A stretch of 64,000 nucleotides of DNA from Opitutales bacterium UBA5694. GTDB taxonomy: Bacteria > Verrucomicrobiota > Verrucomicrobiia > Opitutales > Opitutaceae. The DNA lies in NCBI GenBank assembly GCA_002420185.1, contig DIHO01000016.1, positions 122,253-186,252 on the forward strand, written 5' to 3'. Under the pieces are notes generated by a model. It had not been told where the DNA came from. It was given only the letters and a program-made list of their open reading frames with translations, and made no database searches. This document shows, piece after piece, positions 45,744 through 54,306 of this stretch (positions within the stretch are counted from its first letter, which is position 1; the number at the start of each line of letters is the position of its first letter). The translations under genes were made by a program, and so were the position numbers.

Positions 45744-47237
45744 ATGAGACTCTCCAAACGATTCATCTTCGCCTTTCTCAGCTTCTTTTCCGTAGGCACG
45801 CTTTTGTCGGGAGCGGGCCCGAATATAGTGATCATCCTCGTAGATGATATGGGTTATGGCGATTTAGGGTGCTACAATCAGGATTCCAAAATCCCTACAC
45901 CTCACATCGACCGTCTGGCAAGTGAGGGTATGCGCTTTCGCGACGCTCATGCTCCGGGACCCCTCTGCCACATGTCTCGCTATGGGCTTATGACCGGACG
46001 TTATCCATTTCGTATAGACGTGGGTATTTGGCCGCGGCTACCACTGATTGCCGAGGGGCGAATGACAATCGCTTCGTTACTTAAGGCTCGAGGGTACCGC
46101 ACATCCATGGTGGGGAAATGGCATCTGGGCTTTAAGGAAAATGGTTATGAGAACCCGCTGCCAGGCGGACCGATAGACTGTGGATTCGATACGTACTTTG
46201 GGATTCGAGCTTCAACGGATATTCCCCCTTACTTCTACATTCGCGATGACATGGCGATCAGCCCTCCGACGGAATTTATCGAGCAGCGGCAAAGTGAAGG
46301 TTGGACCAATATTCAGGGTGAATTCTGGCGTGAAGGCGGAATTGCTCCGGGTCTAGAGTTAAAAGACGTTTTGCCCCGATTTACGAAAGAGGCGATTGAA
46401 GTGATTGAAGACCATGCTCGAATTGGAGGTCCAAACAAGGAACCACTGATGCTCTATCTTGCGTATCCAGCTCCTCATACGCCTTGGTTGCCCTCCCCCG
46501 AATTCGTGGGCAAGAGTGGAGCCTCAATGTACGGCGACTTCTTGATGATGGTTGATAGTGAAATTGGGCGAGTGCTGAGTTCTTTGGATCAAACAGAAAT
46601 GGCGGAGGACACGATGGTTATTTTTACGTCTGACAATGGGCCAGTTTGGTACGATAGTGATGTGGAGCGCTTCGATCACGATTCTTCGGGAGGCTTGCGT
46701 GGGATGAAATCCGATGCTTGGGAAGCCGGCCACCGCATGCCTTTCATTGTTCGCTGGCCGGGTGAAGTGAAACGGGGGAGCGTTAGTGATCACCTAGTTT
46801 GCTTTACCGATTTGCTTGCGACGTTTGCGGACATTCACGATGTGAAACTTCCCAAGGCGATGGGTCCGGACAGTTTCAGTTTCCTGCCCGCCTTGAAGCA
46901 AATAAAACCGAGAAAGACGCCGATCAGAGAAACGTTCGTGATGAAGTCAGGAAGTGGAGGATTGATGACCATACGGTCCGGCGATTGGAAGTTTATTGAA
47001 GGTCAAGGATCTGGAGGATTCTCGGGTAGACCAAGGGGCTCGGATCCGCTCGCGGCAAAAGCCAAGGTGGGGGCGGCCCAAGAGCTCAAAAAGTCGGAAC
47101 CTGAAGCCCAGCTTTACAATTTGAGCCAGGATATAGGAGAAACGGTTAATCTTTTCGACGACAATCCCGAGATCGTGTCAGAGCTTCGGAGAAAAATGAA
47201 CTATATCATAACTTCGGGCAGCAGTCGGCAGCTGTAG
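45744..47237 (+). CDS. Sulfatase with atypical C-H-M-S-R active-site motif
   Basis: This is a secreted sulfatase of 497 residues. Its signal peptide (FIFAFLSFFSVGTLLSGA) is followed by IVIILVDDMGYGDLGCY with the calcium Asp pair. The nucleophile region reads PLCHMSRYGLMTGRYPF: Cys and Arg are in place, but the third position is Met, where formylglycine-dependent enzymes normally have Pro or Ala. VGKWHLGF (Lys, His), PAPHTPW and the FTSDNGPV metal motif are intact. The C-terminal domain ends with LYNLSQDIGETVNLFDDNPE, as in arylsulfatase A/GALNS-like enzymes. It follows DUF1501 and precedes lpxA by six bases, suggesting one operon. Confidence 0.92.
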   Translation: MRLSKRFIFAFLSFFSVGTLLSGAGPNIVIILVDDMGYGDLGCYNQDSKIPTPHIDRLASEGMRFRDAHAPGPLCHMSRYGLMTGRYPFRIDVGIWPRLPLIAEGRMTIASLLKARGYRTSMVGKWHLGFKENGYENPLPGGPIDCGFDTYFGIRASTDIPPYFYIRDDMAISPPTEFIEQRQSEGWTNIQGEFWREGGIAPGLELKDVLPRFTKEAIEVIEDHARIGGPNKEPLMLYLAYPAPHTPWLPSPEFVGKSGASMYGDFLMMVDSEIGRVLSSLDQTEMAEDTMVIFTSDNGPVWYDSDVERFDHDSSGGLRGMKSDAWEAGHRMPFIVRWPGEVKRGSVSDHLVCFTDLLATFADIHDVKLPKAMGPDSFSFLPALKQIKPRKTPIRETFVMKSGSGGLMTIRSGDWKFIEGQGSGGFSGRPRGSDPLAAKAKVGAAQELKKSEPEAQLYNLSQDIGETVNLFDDNPEIVSELRRKMNYIITSGSSRQL

Positions 47238-47243
47238 TGTATC

Positions 47244-48026
47244 ATGATTCATGCGACAGCGATTGTTGCTCCCGACGCTCGGATTGGAGAAAACGTGGAA
47301 ATTGGTCCCTATGTTGTTGTTGAAGGCGATGTCGAAATTGGGGATGGTTCAAAGCTGGACAGTCATGCTATCGTTAAGAGCGGTTCCCGGATCGGGAAGG
47401 ATGTTTCGGTTGGGAACTATGTAGTGATCGGAGGTTTGCCTCAAGACTTAGGATTTGATCCCGCTACGCCGACGTATGCGATTATTGGCGACGGAACAGA
47501 ACTTAGAGAAGGAGCGACTGTGAATCGAGCGACGCAACGTGAGGGGGCAACTGTCATAGGTGAGAATTGCTACTTAATGGCCCAGTCGCATGTGGGGCAT
47601 GACTGTATTCTGGGTGAGCGAGTGGTACTCGCAAATGTGGCCATGGTGGGTGGATTCGTGCAAATCGGACGATTCTCATTCATAGGAGGAGGAGCCGGTA
47701 TCCACCAGCACAATCGTATTGGTGAAGGGGTGATGATTGGAGGGAATGCAGCCATAACCCTAGATATTGCGCCCTTCACGATCGTCGCGGATCGAAATGA
47801 GCTTTATGGTTTGAATCTGGTTGGACTTCGCCGACGCAAAGTTCCCCGTGATAGCATTCAGGCGTTGAAGAATTGCTATAAGGATGTCCTGGTGGAGTCG
47901 AGCAACGTAAAGGAAAGAGCTTCCGAAATGTTGCAGGGTGAATACAGTGATATCGAAGAAGCGAGACACTTCTTAGAATTTTTCCAATCAGGGAAGCGCG
48001 GATTCGCCAAAGCTACACGGAGCTAG
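47244..48026 (+). CDS. lpxA: UDP-N-acetylglucosamine acyltransferase
   Basis: This first enzyme of lipid A synthesis moves a 3-hydroxyacyl chain from ACP to UDP-GlcNAc in the cytoplasm. At 260 residues it has the usual length. The first about 190 residues are hexapeptide repeats (left-handed beta-helix) with the conserved IHATAIVAPDARIGENV start, SHVGHDC with the catalytic His and GGGAGIHQHNRIG. A C-terminal helical part carries GLNLVGLRRRKV, the usual RRGF-like acyl-ACP contact. The start lies six bases after a sulfatase stop. Its location inside a sulfatase/DUF1080 series, away from lpxD, fabZ or lpxB, is unusual. It could be a second copy. Confidence 0.93.
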   Translation: MIHATAIVAPDARIGENVEIGPYVVVEGDVEIGDGSKLDSHAIVKSGSRIGKDVSVGNYVVIGGLPQDLGFDPATPTYAIIGDGTELREGATVNRATQREGATVIGENCYLMAQSHVGHDCILGERVVLANVAMVGGFVQIGRFSFIGGGAGIHQHNRIGEGVMIGGNAAITLDIAPFTIVADRNELYGLNLVGLRRRKVPRDSIQALKNCYKDVLVESSNVKERASEMLQGEYSDIEEARHFLEFFQSGKRGFAKATRS

Positions 48027-48076
48027 GATCAAATTACTGAAATGCCAAGAGAACTTTACGAAATCCACACATCCTC

Positions 48077-48793
48077 ATGAAAATTGGAATCATAGTGTTA
48101 GCAGTTTTATCGCTGTCCCTGTTTTGGGGCTGCTCCGAATCAAAAAACTCTTCAGTCTCGATGAACGAGGGAAGCGGTTGGATTTCCCTGTTTGACGGGA
48201 CGACTCTCCAGGGTTGGCGAGGATACAACGGTATTGAGATTCAGGGATCTTGGACAGCTGAAAATGGTGTACTGCAGTTGGAGCCGATTTCTCAAGACGG
48301 GGTACAAGTGAACATTATTACGGAATCCCAATATGACGACTTCGATCTTAGATTCGAATGGAAATTGGAAGCGGGCACTAATTCAGGAGTCATGTTTCAT
48401 GTTGGTGAGGGTCCACGAAAACCTTACCTCACTGGGCCTGAATACCAAATTTTGGACAATCTTGGGTTTCGTAACAGGAAGGGTTTACCTGTAACTCCCA
48501 AGGAACACACCGCATCACACTATTCGATTGAGGCTCCAGCGAGTGATGAAACTAAGCCAATTGGAGATTGGAACGCCAGTAGGATTGTGGTCAAGGGCAA
48601 TCAGGTTGAATACTGGCTGAACGACGTAAAAACCGCTGCGTATGAGATGCATAGTCCGAAGTGGAAGAAGCAGGTGGCAAACTCGAAATTTAAGACCTGG
48701 GAGTACTACGCGTCCAATGGAAAGGGGCATATCGGACTTCAAGATCATGGGCATCGGGTCTGGTTTCGCAATCTGAAAATAAAGGTATTGTAG
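48077..48793 (+). CDS. DUF1080 lipoprotein (3-keto-disaccharide hydrolase domain)
   Basis: This is a lipoprotein of 238 residues. The signal ends in LSLSLFWGCSES, with the lipidated Cys at about residue 19. The DUF1080 jelly-roll domain fills the rest: WISLFDGTTLQGWRGYNG at its start, YDDFDLRFEWKLEAGTNSGVMF in the middle and GHIGLQDHGHRVWFRNLKI at the end, the standard family landmarks. Characterised relatives act on 3-keto-glycosides, but many appear to be carbohydrate-binding only. The anchor (no Asp at +2) suggests the outer membrane. It follows lpxA by 50 bases and may end that operon; more than 500 bases of non-coding DNA follow. Confidence 0.9.
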   Translation: MKIGIIVLAVLSLSLFWGCSESKNSSVSMNEGSGWISLFDGTTLQGWRGYNGIEIQGSWTAENGVLQLEPISQDGVQVNIITESQYDDFDLRFEWKLEAGTNSGVMFHVGEGPRKPYLTGPEYQILDNLGFRNRKGLPVTPKEHTASHYSIEAPASDETKPIGDWNASRIVVKGNQVEYWLNDVKTAAYEMHSPKWKKQVANSKFKTWEYYASNGKGHIGLQDHGHRVWFRNLKIKVL

Positions 48794-49333
48794 TTAAAAT
48801 ATGAATGCGTATAGCGATTTTTTAGGGCGAAGAAGAGCAAGCACCGAGAAGGGAAATTGTTGATGGTAACATTGATGTTTCCTGGTGACTGGTAGAGTAG
48901 TCATTGCTCTCCATGAACTCTCGAAATTATTGTTGGAGTGATAATTCAGATTCGAACTATATTCGGCGTTCAGATTCTTTAATGGAAAGGTGGGGATCGT
49001 GTCCAGCCAACGACCGTTAATGAACGTTTCCGGGAGGAATTAGTTTATAAATTAGGGTGTGATAAAAGGCTTTGAGCGTTAACCTTTAACAAGGTGAAGT
49101 TAATTATTTCGAAATTACTCATTCTGTCCCTCGTTGTGAGAGGGTCCGTCATGATAGCTATACTGATTCAAAGAAAGATGACTCAGGACGTTGAGAGGCT
49201 TAGGTAAGAAGAGCGAAAATTGGGCCAGCCGAAAAAACCGAAGAATCCGGAAATGATGCGCTAGTTTCCTCGGTCGTTACCTTGGGTAACTATTTGGCTG
49301 GTGCTGCCAAAATTATTTGATTTCATATTTGAC
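48794..49333. other. Long interval with no intact gene
   Basis: About 540 bases separate the DUF1080 lipoprotein gene from the next sulfatase. There is no reading frame with family resemblance. The only protein-like stretch is a short broken frame near 49094-49264, listed separately. The sequence is AT-richer than its neighbours and probably contains the promoter for the sulfatase-DUF885 pair. Confidence 0.5.
49094..49264 (+). pseudogene. Possible remnant of a small single-pass protein
   Basis: From a GTG the frame reads a hydrophobic helix (KLIISKLLILSLVV, then MIAILIQRK), a charged segment (MTQDVERLR), a TAA at codon 38, and on in the same frame EERKLGQPKKPKNPEMMR to a TAG at codon 57. The pattern of one helix plus a Lys/Pro-rich tail looks like a small inner-membrane protein broken by one stop. 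There is no family match, so the call is tentative. The first 37 codons alone could be a microprotein. Confidence 0.25.
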
Positions 49334-50740
49334 ATGTTCTCGATCCGATTCCTTCCCCTCGCTGTTTACTTTTTCAGCATCTTAAGTTATCCAGTGGCTA
49401 ACGCTTGGGATCAAACTCGAGTCAACGTAGTCTTTATTCTCATCGATGATCAAGGATATTATGATCTGGGGTGCTACGGGGCGACTGAGATTGAAACGCC
49501 TCGGATTGACGAGATGGCCGAGGAAGGGATCCGTTTCACCGATTATTACGCAGCTGCTCCGATTTGCAGTCCATCTCGGGCTGGATTGTTGACTGGATGC
49601 TATCCACGGCGAATTGGGATGGAAACTTGGGTACAACGGGCCGACTCAAAACATGGATTGAACCCCGAAGAGCTAACTATAGCGGAGCTTTTCAAACAAA
49701 ATAGATACGCCACTGCTTGCATCGGGAAATGGCATCTAGGGTTTCTCGAGCCTTTCCTCCCGCATCAGCAAGGGTTCGACGAATATTTTGGGCTTCTACA
49801 CAATTTAGACCCGGTAGAAATTATTTATTTTGAGGGGAAGGGAGGCGTGCCGTTGATGCGAAATGACGAAATTCTAAAGCGACCCGCAGATCCAGCCGAA
49901 TTGACCGAGCGTTATACGGACGAAGCGATCGCTTTTATGGAACGGGAGAAAAGCAATCCGTTTTTTCTCTACTTGCCTCACACGATGCTTCACGTTCCAA
50001 TCGGCGTCAGCGATCGGTTCAAGGGAACGTCTCAATTTGGTGAATACGGAGATGCGATTCATGAACTAGATTACAATATCGGCCGCATTTTCGATGCTCT
50101 GGAGCGCTTGGGCATTAAAGACGAAACCGTCGTGATCTATGCGTCGGACAATGGACGTGGGCCTGGTCGTAACAGCTTTCAAAGGATTCAAGGCAGGAAG
50201 CTGTCCACGTATGAAGGCGGCATTCGCGTCCCCGGAATTGCCTGGGGACCTGGTTTACGGATTCGTTCGGGATATGAGTCTTCTAAATTGGTGACGGCTC
50301 TTGATTGGTATCCAACCTTGGCTACTATTGCGGGTATTCGTATTCCCGAGGGCAGGGTTATCGATGGTCGCGATATCAGCGCCTATCTTACAGGCAAGAG
50401 TAAAGGTATTCCCTCGCCGATGACCTCCGACACTCTCAATGCCGACGTCGTTTTGCGGCGCTCCTGGAATCCGGCGAGAGAGTGGGATCCGTTGTTCACG
50501 CGTGAAGAGTATATAAACGCCTTTTTCTACCATGGTAGCCAAGGGGCCCTAGCGGCGGTTCGCTGGGACAAATGGAAGCTTAGGTTGAATCCGACGCTTG
50601 AGCTCTTCGATCTGGAGGCCGATCTGGGAGAGTCGAAGCCGTTGAGAGATCGGGATATTTCCCGCAAAATCAGAGGGATGGCAGTAACCTTCCAGGAAGA
50701 AATGAAGATGGATGCTCGCCGTCCCGGGAGTGTTCAATAA
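49334..50740 (+). CDS. Sulfatase (arylsulfatase-type)
   Basis: This is a secreted S1-family sulfatase of about 468 residues. The signal is FLPLAVYFFSILSYPVANA. VVFILIDDQGYYDLGCYGA holds the calcium Asp pair, and AAPICSPSRAGLLTGCYPRR holds the Cys that becomes formylglycine within C-x-P-S-R. CIGKWHLGF, HTMLHVPIGVS and IYASDNGRGPG supply the remaining metal and sulfate contacts. The ATG used gives a normal signal peptide; a GTG 11 codons upstream is the alternative. The layout resembles arylsulfatase A or GALNS-like enzymes, but the sugar and position attacked cannot be told. The DUF885 gene follows closely. Confidence 0.93.
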   Translation: MFSIRFLPLAVYFFSILSYPVANAWDQTRVNVVFILIDDQGYYDLGCYGATEIETPRIDEMAEEGIRFTDYYAAAPICSPSRAGLLTGCYPRRIGMETWVQRADSKHGLNPEELTIAELFKQNRYATACIGKWHLGFLEPFLPHQQGFDEYFGLLHNLDPVEIIYFEGKGGVPLMRNDEILKRPADPAELTERYTDEAIAFMEREKSNPFFLYLPHTMLHVPIGVSDRFKGTSQFGEYGDAIHELDYNIGRIFDALERLGIKDETVVIYASDNGRGPGRNSFQRIQGRKLSTYEGGIRVPGIAWGPGLRIRSGYESSKLVTALDWYPTLATIAGIRIPEGRVIDGRDISAYLTGKSKGIPSPMTSDTLNADVVLRRSWNPAREWDPLFTREEYINAFFYHGSQGALAAVRWDKWKLRLNPTLELFDLEADLGESKPLRDRDISRKIRGMAVTFQEEMKMDARRPGSVQ

Positions 50741-50764
50741 TAGATTTTGAACTCAGTCGAAGTA

Positions 50765-52570
50765 ATGAACTTAGTTCGGTGGCCAATGGTTGGTGTTTTT
50801 TATATATATTGGTTCATGGGGTCACTCTGTTTTGCTCAGCCGGATACAATCTCAGAGTCAGATAGAGCGAACACCTTTTTCGATCGCGTTTTTGACGAGC
50901 GTGTAGCTCGATACCCTGAGCGGCAAACGTACTTGGGCATCAAAGATAATTACGGGGATTGGAACGATTCGTCTGACGCCATGGCTCGACAGGAGCTTGA
51001 GATCACGAAAGAGAATCTGGCTTGGCTAAATGAGACGATCGACTACGAGAAGCTCGATGTCCAAACGAAGATTAGTTATTTGATGTGGGTTCAGAGAGCA
51101 GAAGATCAGATACGGAATTTTAAGTATCGAAATTATAATTACCCAGTAAATCAGATGTTTGGCAGACACACGGGTGTGCCGTCATTTTTGATCAACATGC
51201 ACCTTGCGGGTGATGACAGTGATGCCGGGAATTACGTCGAGCGATTGAAGGGGATCGGTGAGGTTTTCGATCAGCTAATCGACAATCTAAAAATGCGGGA
51301 GAAATTGGGGGTTCTCCCGCCGAAGTTCGTTTTCCCGCGAGCAATAGAGTCATGCAGGAATGTCATAACAGGCGCTCCTTTTGACGATTCAGCTGAAGAT
51401 TCGGCATTGTGGGAGGATTTCCGGTCGAAGCTGCAGAAGCTCGATCTTGGGGAACCTAGGAAAGTACAGCTGCAGACAGAAGCTAGAGACGCGTTGGTGG
51501 ATTTGGTGAAACCGGCTTACGAACGGCTCATCGCTTTTCTACAAGAACAGGGTTCGCGAGCAACGACGGATGATGGCGTTTGGAAATTCGAGGATGGCGA
51601 TGCATTCTACAATGAAGCATTGCATTTAACGACGACGACCAAGCTAACGGCGGAAGAGATTCATCAAATTGGCCTTAACGAGGTGAAGCGTATCCATAAT
51701 GAAATGCGATCGATCATGAAAACGGTAGAGTTCGAAGGCGATCTCCAGGATTTTTTCGAGTTCATGCGAACCGATGAGCAGTTCTATTATCCCAATACCG
51801 AGGAAGGGAAAGAGGCCTACATCAAACGAGCGGTGGAGGTAATCGATGATATGAAGGAACGCTTGCATACCTTATTTATTACCAAGCCCGAAGCGGATCT
51901 CATCGTTAAGCGTGTGGAAGCTTTTAGGGAGAAATCGGCGGGTACGGCATTTTACCAGCCACCTGCTCCTGATGGGAGTCGTCCGGGAATTTATTATGCG
52001 AATCTCTACGACACCGCCAATATGCCGAAATATAAGCTAGAGGCCTTGGCCTATCACGAAGGCGTTCCGGGTCATCACATGCAGTTGGCATTGGCTCAGC
52101 AACTGGAGGGGATCCCTAAATTCCGGAAATTTGGTGGGTACACTGCCTACATCGAAGGCTGGGGGTTGTATTGCGAGCTACTCCCCAAGGAAATGGGGCT
52201 GTACACGAATCCCTACTCCGATTTTGGGCGGTTATCAATGGAGTTGTGGCGAGCTTGTCGCCTTGTTGTGGACACAGGAATTCACCATAAGAAATGGACG
52301 CGAGAGCAGGGAATTTCTTACTATCAAAACAATACTCCGGATACCGAGCGAGACTGCATACGTATGGTGGAGAGACACATCGTTATGGCCTCCCAAGCGA
52401 CGGCCTATAAAATAGGTATGCTCAAGATTCTCGAACTCAGGGCACGAGCGAAAGAGGCCTTAGGAGAGCGGTTTGACATTCGGGAGTTTCATGACGTTGT
52501 CCTTCGAGGTGGACCCGTCCCGCTTGCCGTCTTGGATAAGATGATCGATGAGTATATAGCTGAGCATTGA
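50765..52570 (+). CDS. DUF885-family metallopeptidase-like protein
   Basis: This is an exported protein of about 601 residues with a signal segment (VGVFYIYWFMGSLCFA). The DUF885 landmarks are FDRVFDERVARYPERQTYLGI at the N-terminus, GRHTGVPSFLINMH, and the zinc site LAYHEGVPGHHMQLAL (H-E-x-x-x-H-H arrangement). TAYIEGWGLYCELLPKEMG then supplies the downstream Glu. Known members are periplasmic or surface zinc peptidases/dipeptidases in the M32-like superfamily. The start could also be a TTG six codons upstream. Its place directly after a sulfatase gene suggests coexpression, though the family is not known to act on polysaccharides. Confidence 0.9.
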   Translation: MNLVRWPMVGVFYIYWFMGSLCFAQPDTISESDRANTFFDRVFDERVARYPERQTYLGIKDNYGDWNDSSDAMARQELEITKENLAWLNETIDYEKLDVQTKISYLMWVQRAEDQIRNFKYRNYNYPVNQMFGRHTGVPSFLINMHLAGDDSDAGNYVERLKGIGEVFDQLIDNLKMREKLGVLPPKFVFPRAIESCRNVITGAPFDDSAEDSALWEDFRSKLQKLDLGEPRKVQLQTEARDALVDLVKPAYERLIAFLQEQGSRATTDDGVWKFEDGDAFYNEALHLTTTTKLTAEEIHQIGLNEVKRIHNEMRSIMKTVEFEGDLQDFFEFMRTDEQFYYPNTEEGKEAYIKRAVEVIDDMKERLHTLFITKPEADLIVKRVEAFREKSAGTAFYQPPAPDGSRPGIYYANLYDTANMPKYKLEALAYHEGVPGHHMQLALAQQLEGIPKFRKFGGYTAYIEGWGLYCELLPKEMGLYTNPYSDFGRLSMELWRACRLVVDTGIHHKKWTREQGISYYQNNTPDTERDCIRMVERHIVMASQATAYKIGMLKILELRARAKEALGERFDIREFHDVVLRGGPVPLAVLDKMIDEYIAEH

Positions 52571-52721
52571 ATGGGCTTGAAGGTCTGTGAAAGCGAATAA
52601 TAGTAAGATAGGATTCCGGCATGTTTCGGAAAAGGCAAATTGCCTGTTCTACATTTTTAAGCAAACCCGCTCAACAATTGGATAGATCTAAAATTGGCTG
52701 CACCAATCGCACCTACAACAT

Positions 52722-54206
52722 CTACCGGTTGTCGACTCTTAGTCGCTCGTAGTGTTCGGCGAACCAAGGATTGATTGGTCTGCTACCTACGATGGGATGG
52801 TAGGGCGCGTTGTCTTTTGGAAGGCCCTGCCGAAACGCGTCCAGTTCCCTAGCGTATTCAGAATTGTTTGCCAGGTTCGTCCACTCGTTGGAATCACGAA
52901 AGTGGTCATAGAGCTCTTCTGACCCATCCTCATAGCGAATATACCGGAATCGATCGGAACGGAGTGCATGGTTATTCATTGCGTAGGTGGTGATGATTGA
53001 GTGTCTCCAGGTCACTCCGCTGTTTTCGATCAGGGGAACCAGGCTGTGCCCTGCATTTTGCGGTCTTTTTGGAAGGCCACACATATCGACAAGCGTGGGA
53101 TAGATGTCTATAAGTCCAACCGGTTGGTGACGCTTTTCAGATCCCCGGCCATTGGGAGTAGCAACGATAAAGGGTACCTTCGTCGACTCTTCCCAGAGTC
53201 CTTGTTTGGATACACGCTCCTTTTCGCCTAAATGGTATCCATGATCGCTGAATAGAATAATGATCGTGTTGTCAGCATGCGGCGATCGATCGAGAGCATC
53301 CAGCACGCGACCGACCTGAGCGTCCACGAATGTCGTGCAGGCTAGATAGGCTTGGACACATAGTCGCAACTGCTCTTCGTTATTTGCCCGCAGCCAGTCG
53401 ATCTTCGGATAGCGGGGCAATTCGTGAATGAGCCGTCCGATCTCAGGAATATCCAAAAAGTCATCCTCTGGAATCTCAGGCACGATGACATTCTCAATAG
53501 GATGCATGTCAAACCATTCCTGCGGGGCATAAAAGGGGACGTGCGGGCGATGAAAACCTACAGCCATGAAAAAAGGCTTGTCATGCCACTTCTCGAGATG
53601 GGGGATTATCCATGATGCTGTTTGATGATCAGGCATCTGATCGTTGCGATCTGGGAAGGTTCCCCAATCCGTTTGCGTGCCGGTGTAGGGAAGATCGTAA
53701 TTCGGACGATAGTGGAATCGAACATCGTTGGGTGCTTTGGGTCCCTCAGGTTTGGGCCCGGAATTGCCGCGTGAACCAGCGAATTGGAAGACAGCTTCCT
53801 GTTCGTACCCATGAGTGATCTTGCCGACTCCGTATGTACTGTATCCATTATGGGCAAAGTATTGTGGGAGTAGTTGGCCGTGGAACAAGACTGAGTCATT
53901 GGACAGGGCGTTTCCACTCTTTGGCTGATTGTAGACGCCGGTTTCGTGAGGGTAGCGCCCAGAAAGCAGCGAAGCCCGCGACGGTCCGCAGATCGGAGCC
54001 TGGCAATGGGCATTCGTAAAAAGGGTGCCGCGAGAAGCGAGCTTGTCGATGTTTGGCGTTAGCGACTGCGGGTGCCCATCCATGCATCCTATCCAGTCGT
54101 TGAGATCGTCGATCGCGATCAGGAGAACATTTGGCCGCTCGTTGGCGTAGGAGTTGGCGAGCAGAAAGGCTGCTAGGATAGCTGGGATTAAGCGATAGGT
54201 AGCCAT
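52722..54206 (-). CDS. Sulfatase, iduronate-2-sulfatase-like
   Basis: This is a secreted sulfatase of 494 residues. The signal is LIPAILAAFLLANSYA. PNVLLIAIDDLNDWIGCMDGH is the opening typical of the iduronate-2-sulfatase-like subgroup, followed by TLFTNAHCQAPICGPSRASL with C-x-P-S-R. YGVGKITHGY replaces the usual GKWH and is normal for this subgroup. GFHRPHVPFYAP and ILFSDHGYHLGEKE (SDHG in place of SDNG) complete the metal site. It resembles the sulfatase encoded at 55988-57493, so the pair probably arose by duplication. Substrates in this subgroup include 2-O-sulfated uronic acids and algal sugars. Confidence 0.93.
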   Translation of the reverse strand: MATYRLIPAILAAFLLANSYANERPNVLLIAIDDLNDWIGCMDGHPQSLTPNIDKLASRGTLFTNAHCQAPICGPSRASLLSGRYPHETGVYNQPKSGNALSNDSVLFHGQLLPQYFAHNGYSTYGVGKITHGYEQEAVFQFAGSRGNSGPKPEGPKAPNDVRFHYRPNYDLPYTGTQTDWGTFPDRNDQMPDHQTASWIIPHLEKWHDKPFFMAVGFHRPHVPFYAPQEWFDMHPIENVIVPEIPEDDFLDIPEIGRLIHELPRYPKIDWLRANNEEQLRLCVQAYLACTTFVDAQVGRVLDALDRSPHADNTIIILFSDHGYHLGEKERVSKQGLWEESTKVPFIVATPNGRGSEKRHQPVGLIDIYPTLVDMCGLPKRPQNAGHSLVPLIENSGVTWRHSIITTYAMNNHALRSDRFRYIRYEDGSEELYDHFRDSNEWTNLANNSEYARELDAFRQGLPKDNAPYHPIVGSRPINPWFAEHYERLRVDNR

Positions 54207-54226
54207 AAGTTGTATTTAGGATTTCA

Positions 54227-54253
54227 GTAGACGCGGTCTTTAACCGCGTCTAC
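54227..54253. repeat. Perfect GTAGACGCGGT palindrome (REP-like)
   Basis: Eleven-base perfect arms, GTAGACGCGGT and ACCGCGTCTAC, flank a five-base loop, CTTTA. It lies between two leftward sulfatase genes. Neither strand has a T-run after the stem, so it is more likely a repetitive extragenic palindrome or a transcript-end stabiliser than an intrinsic terminator. Only one copy was seen in this window. Confidence 0.75.
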
Positions 54254-54306
54254 AAATTAATATATCGAATGGTATTGAGCTTATCTGGAAAAACTTTCGC
54301 GTATAT

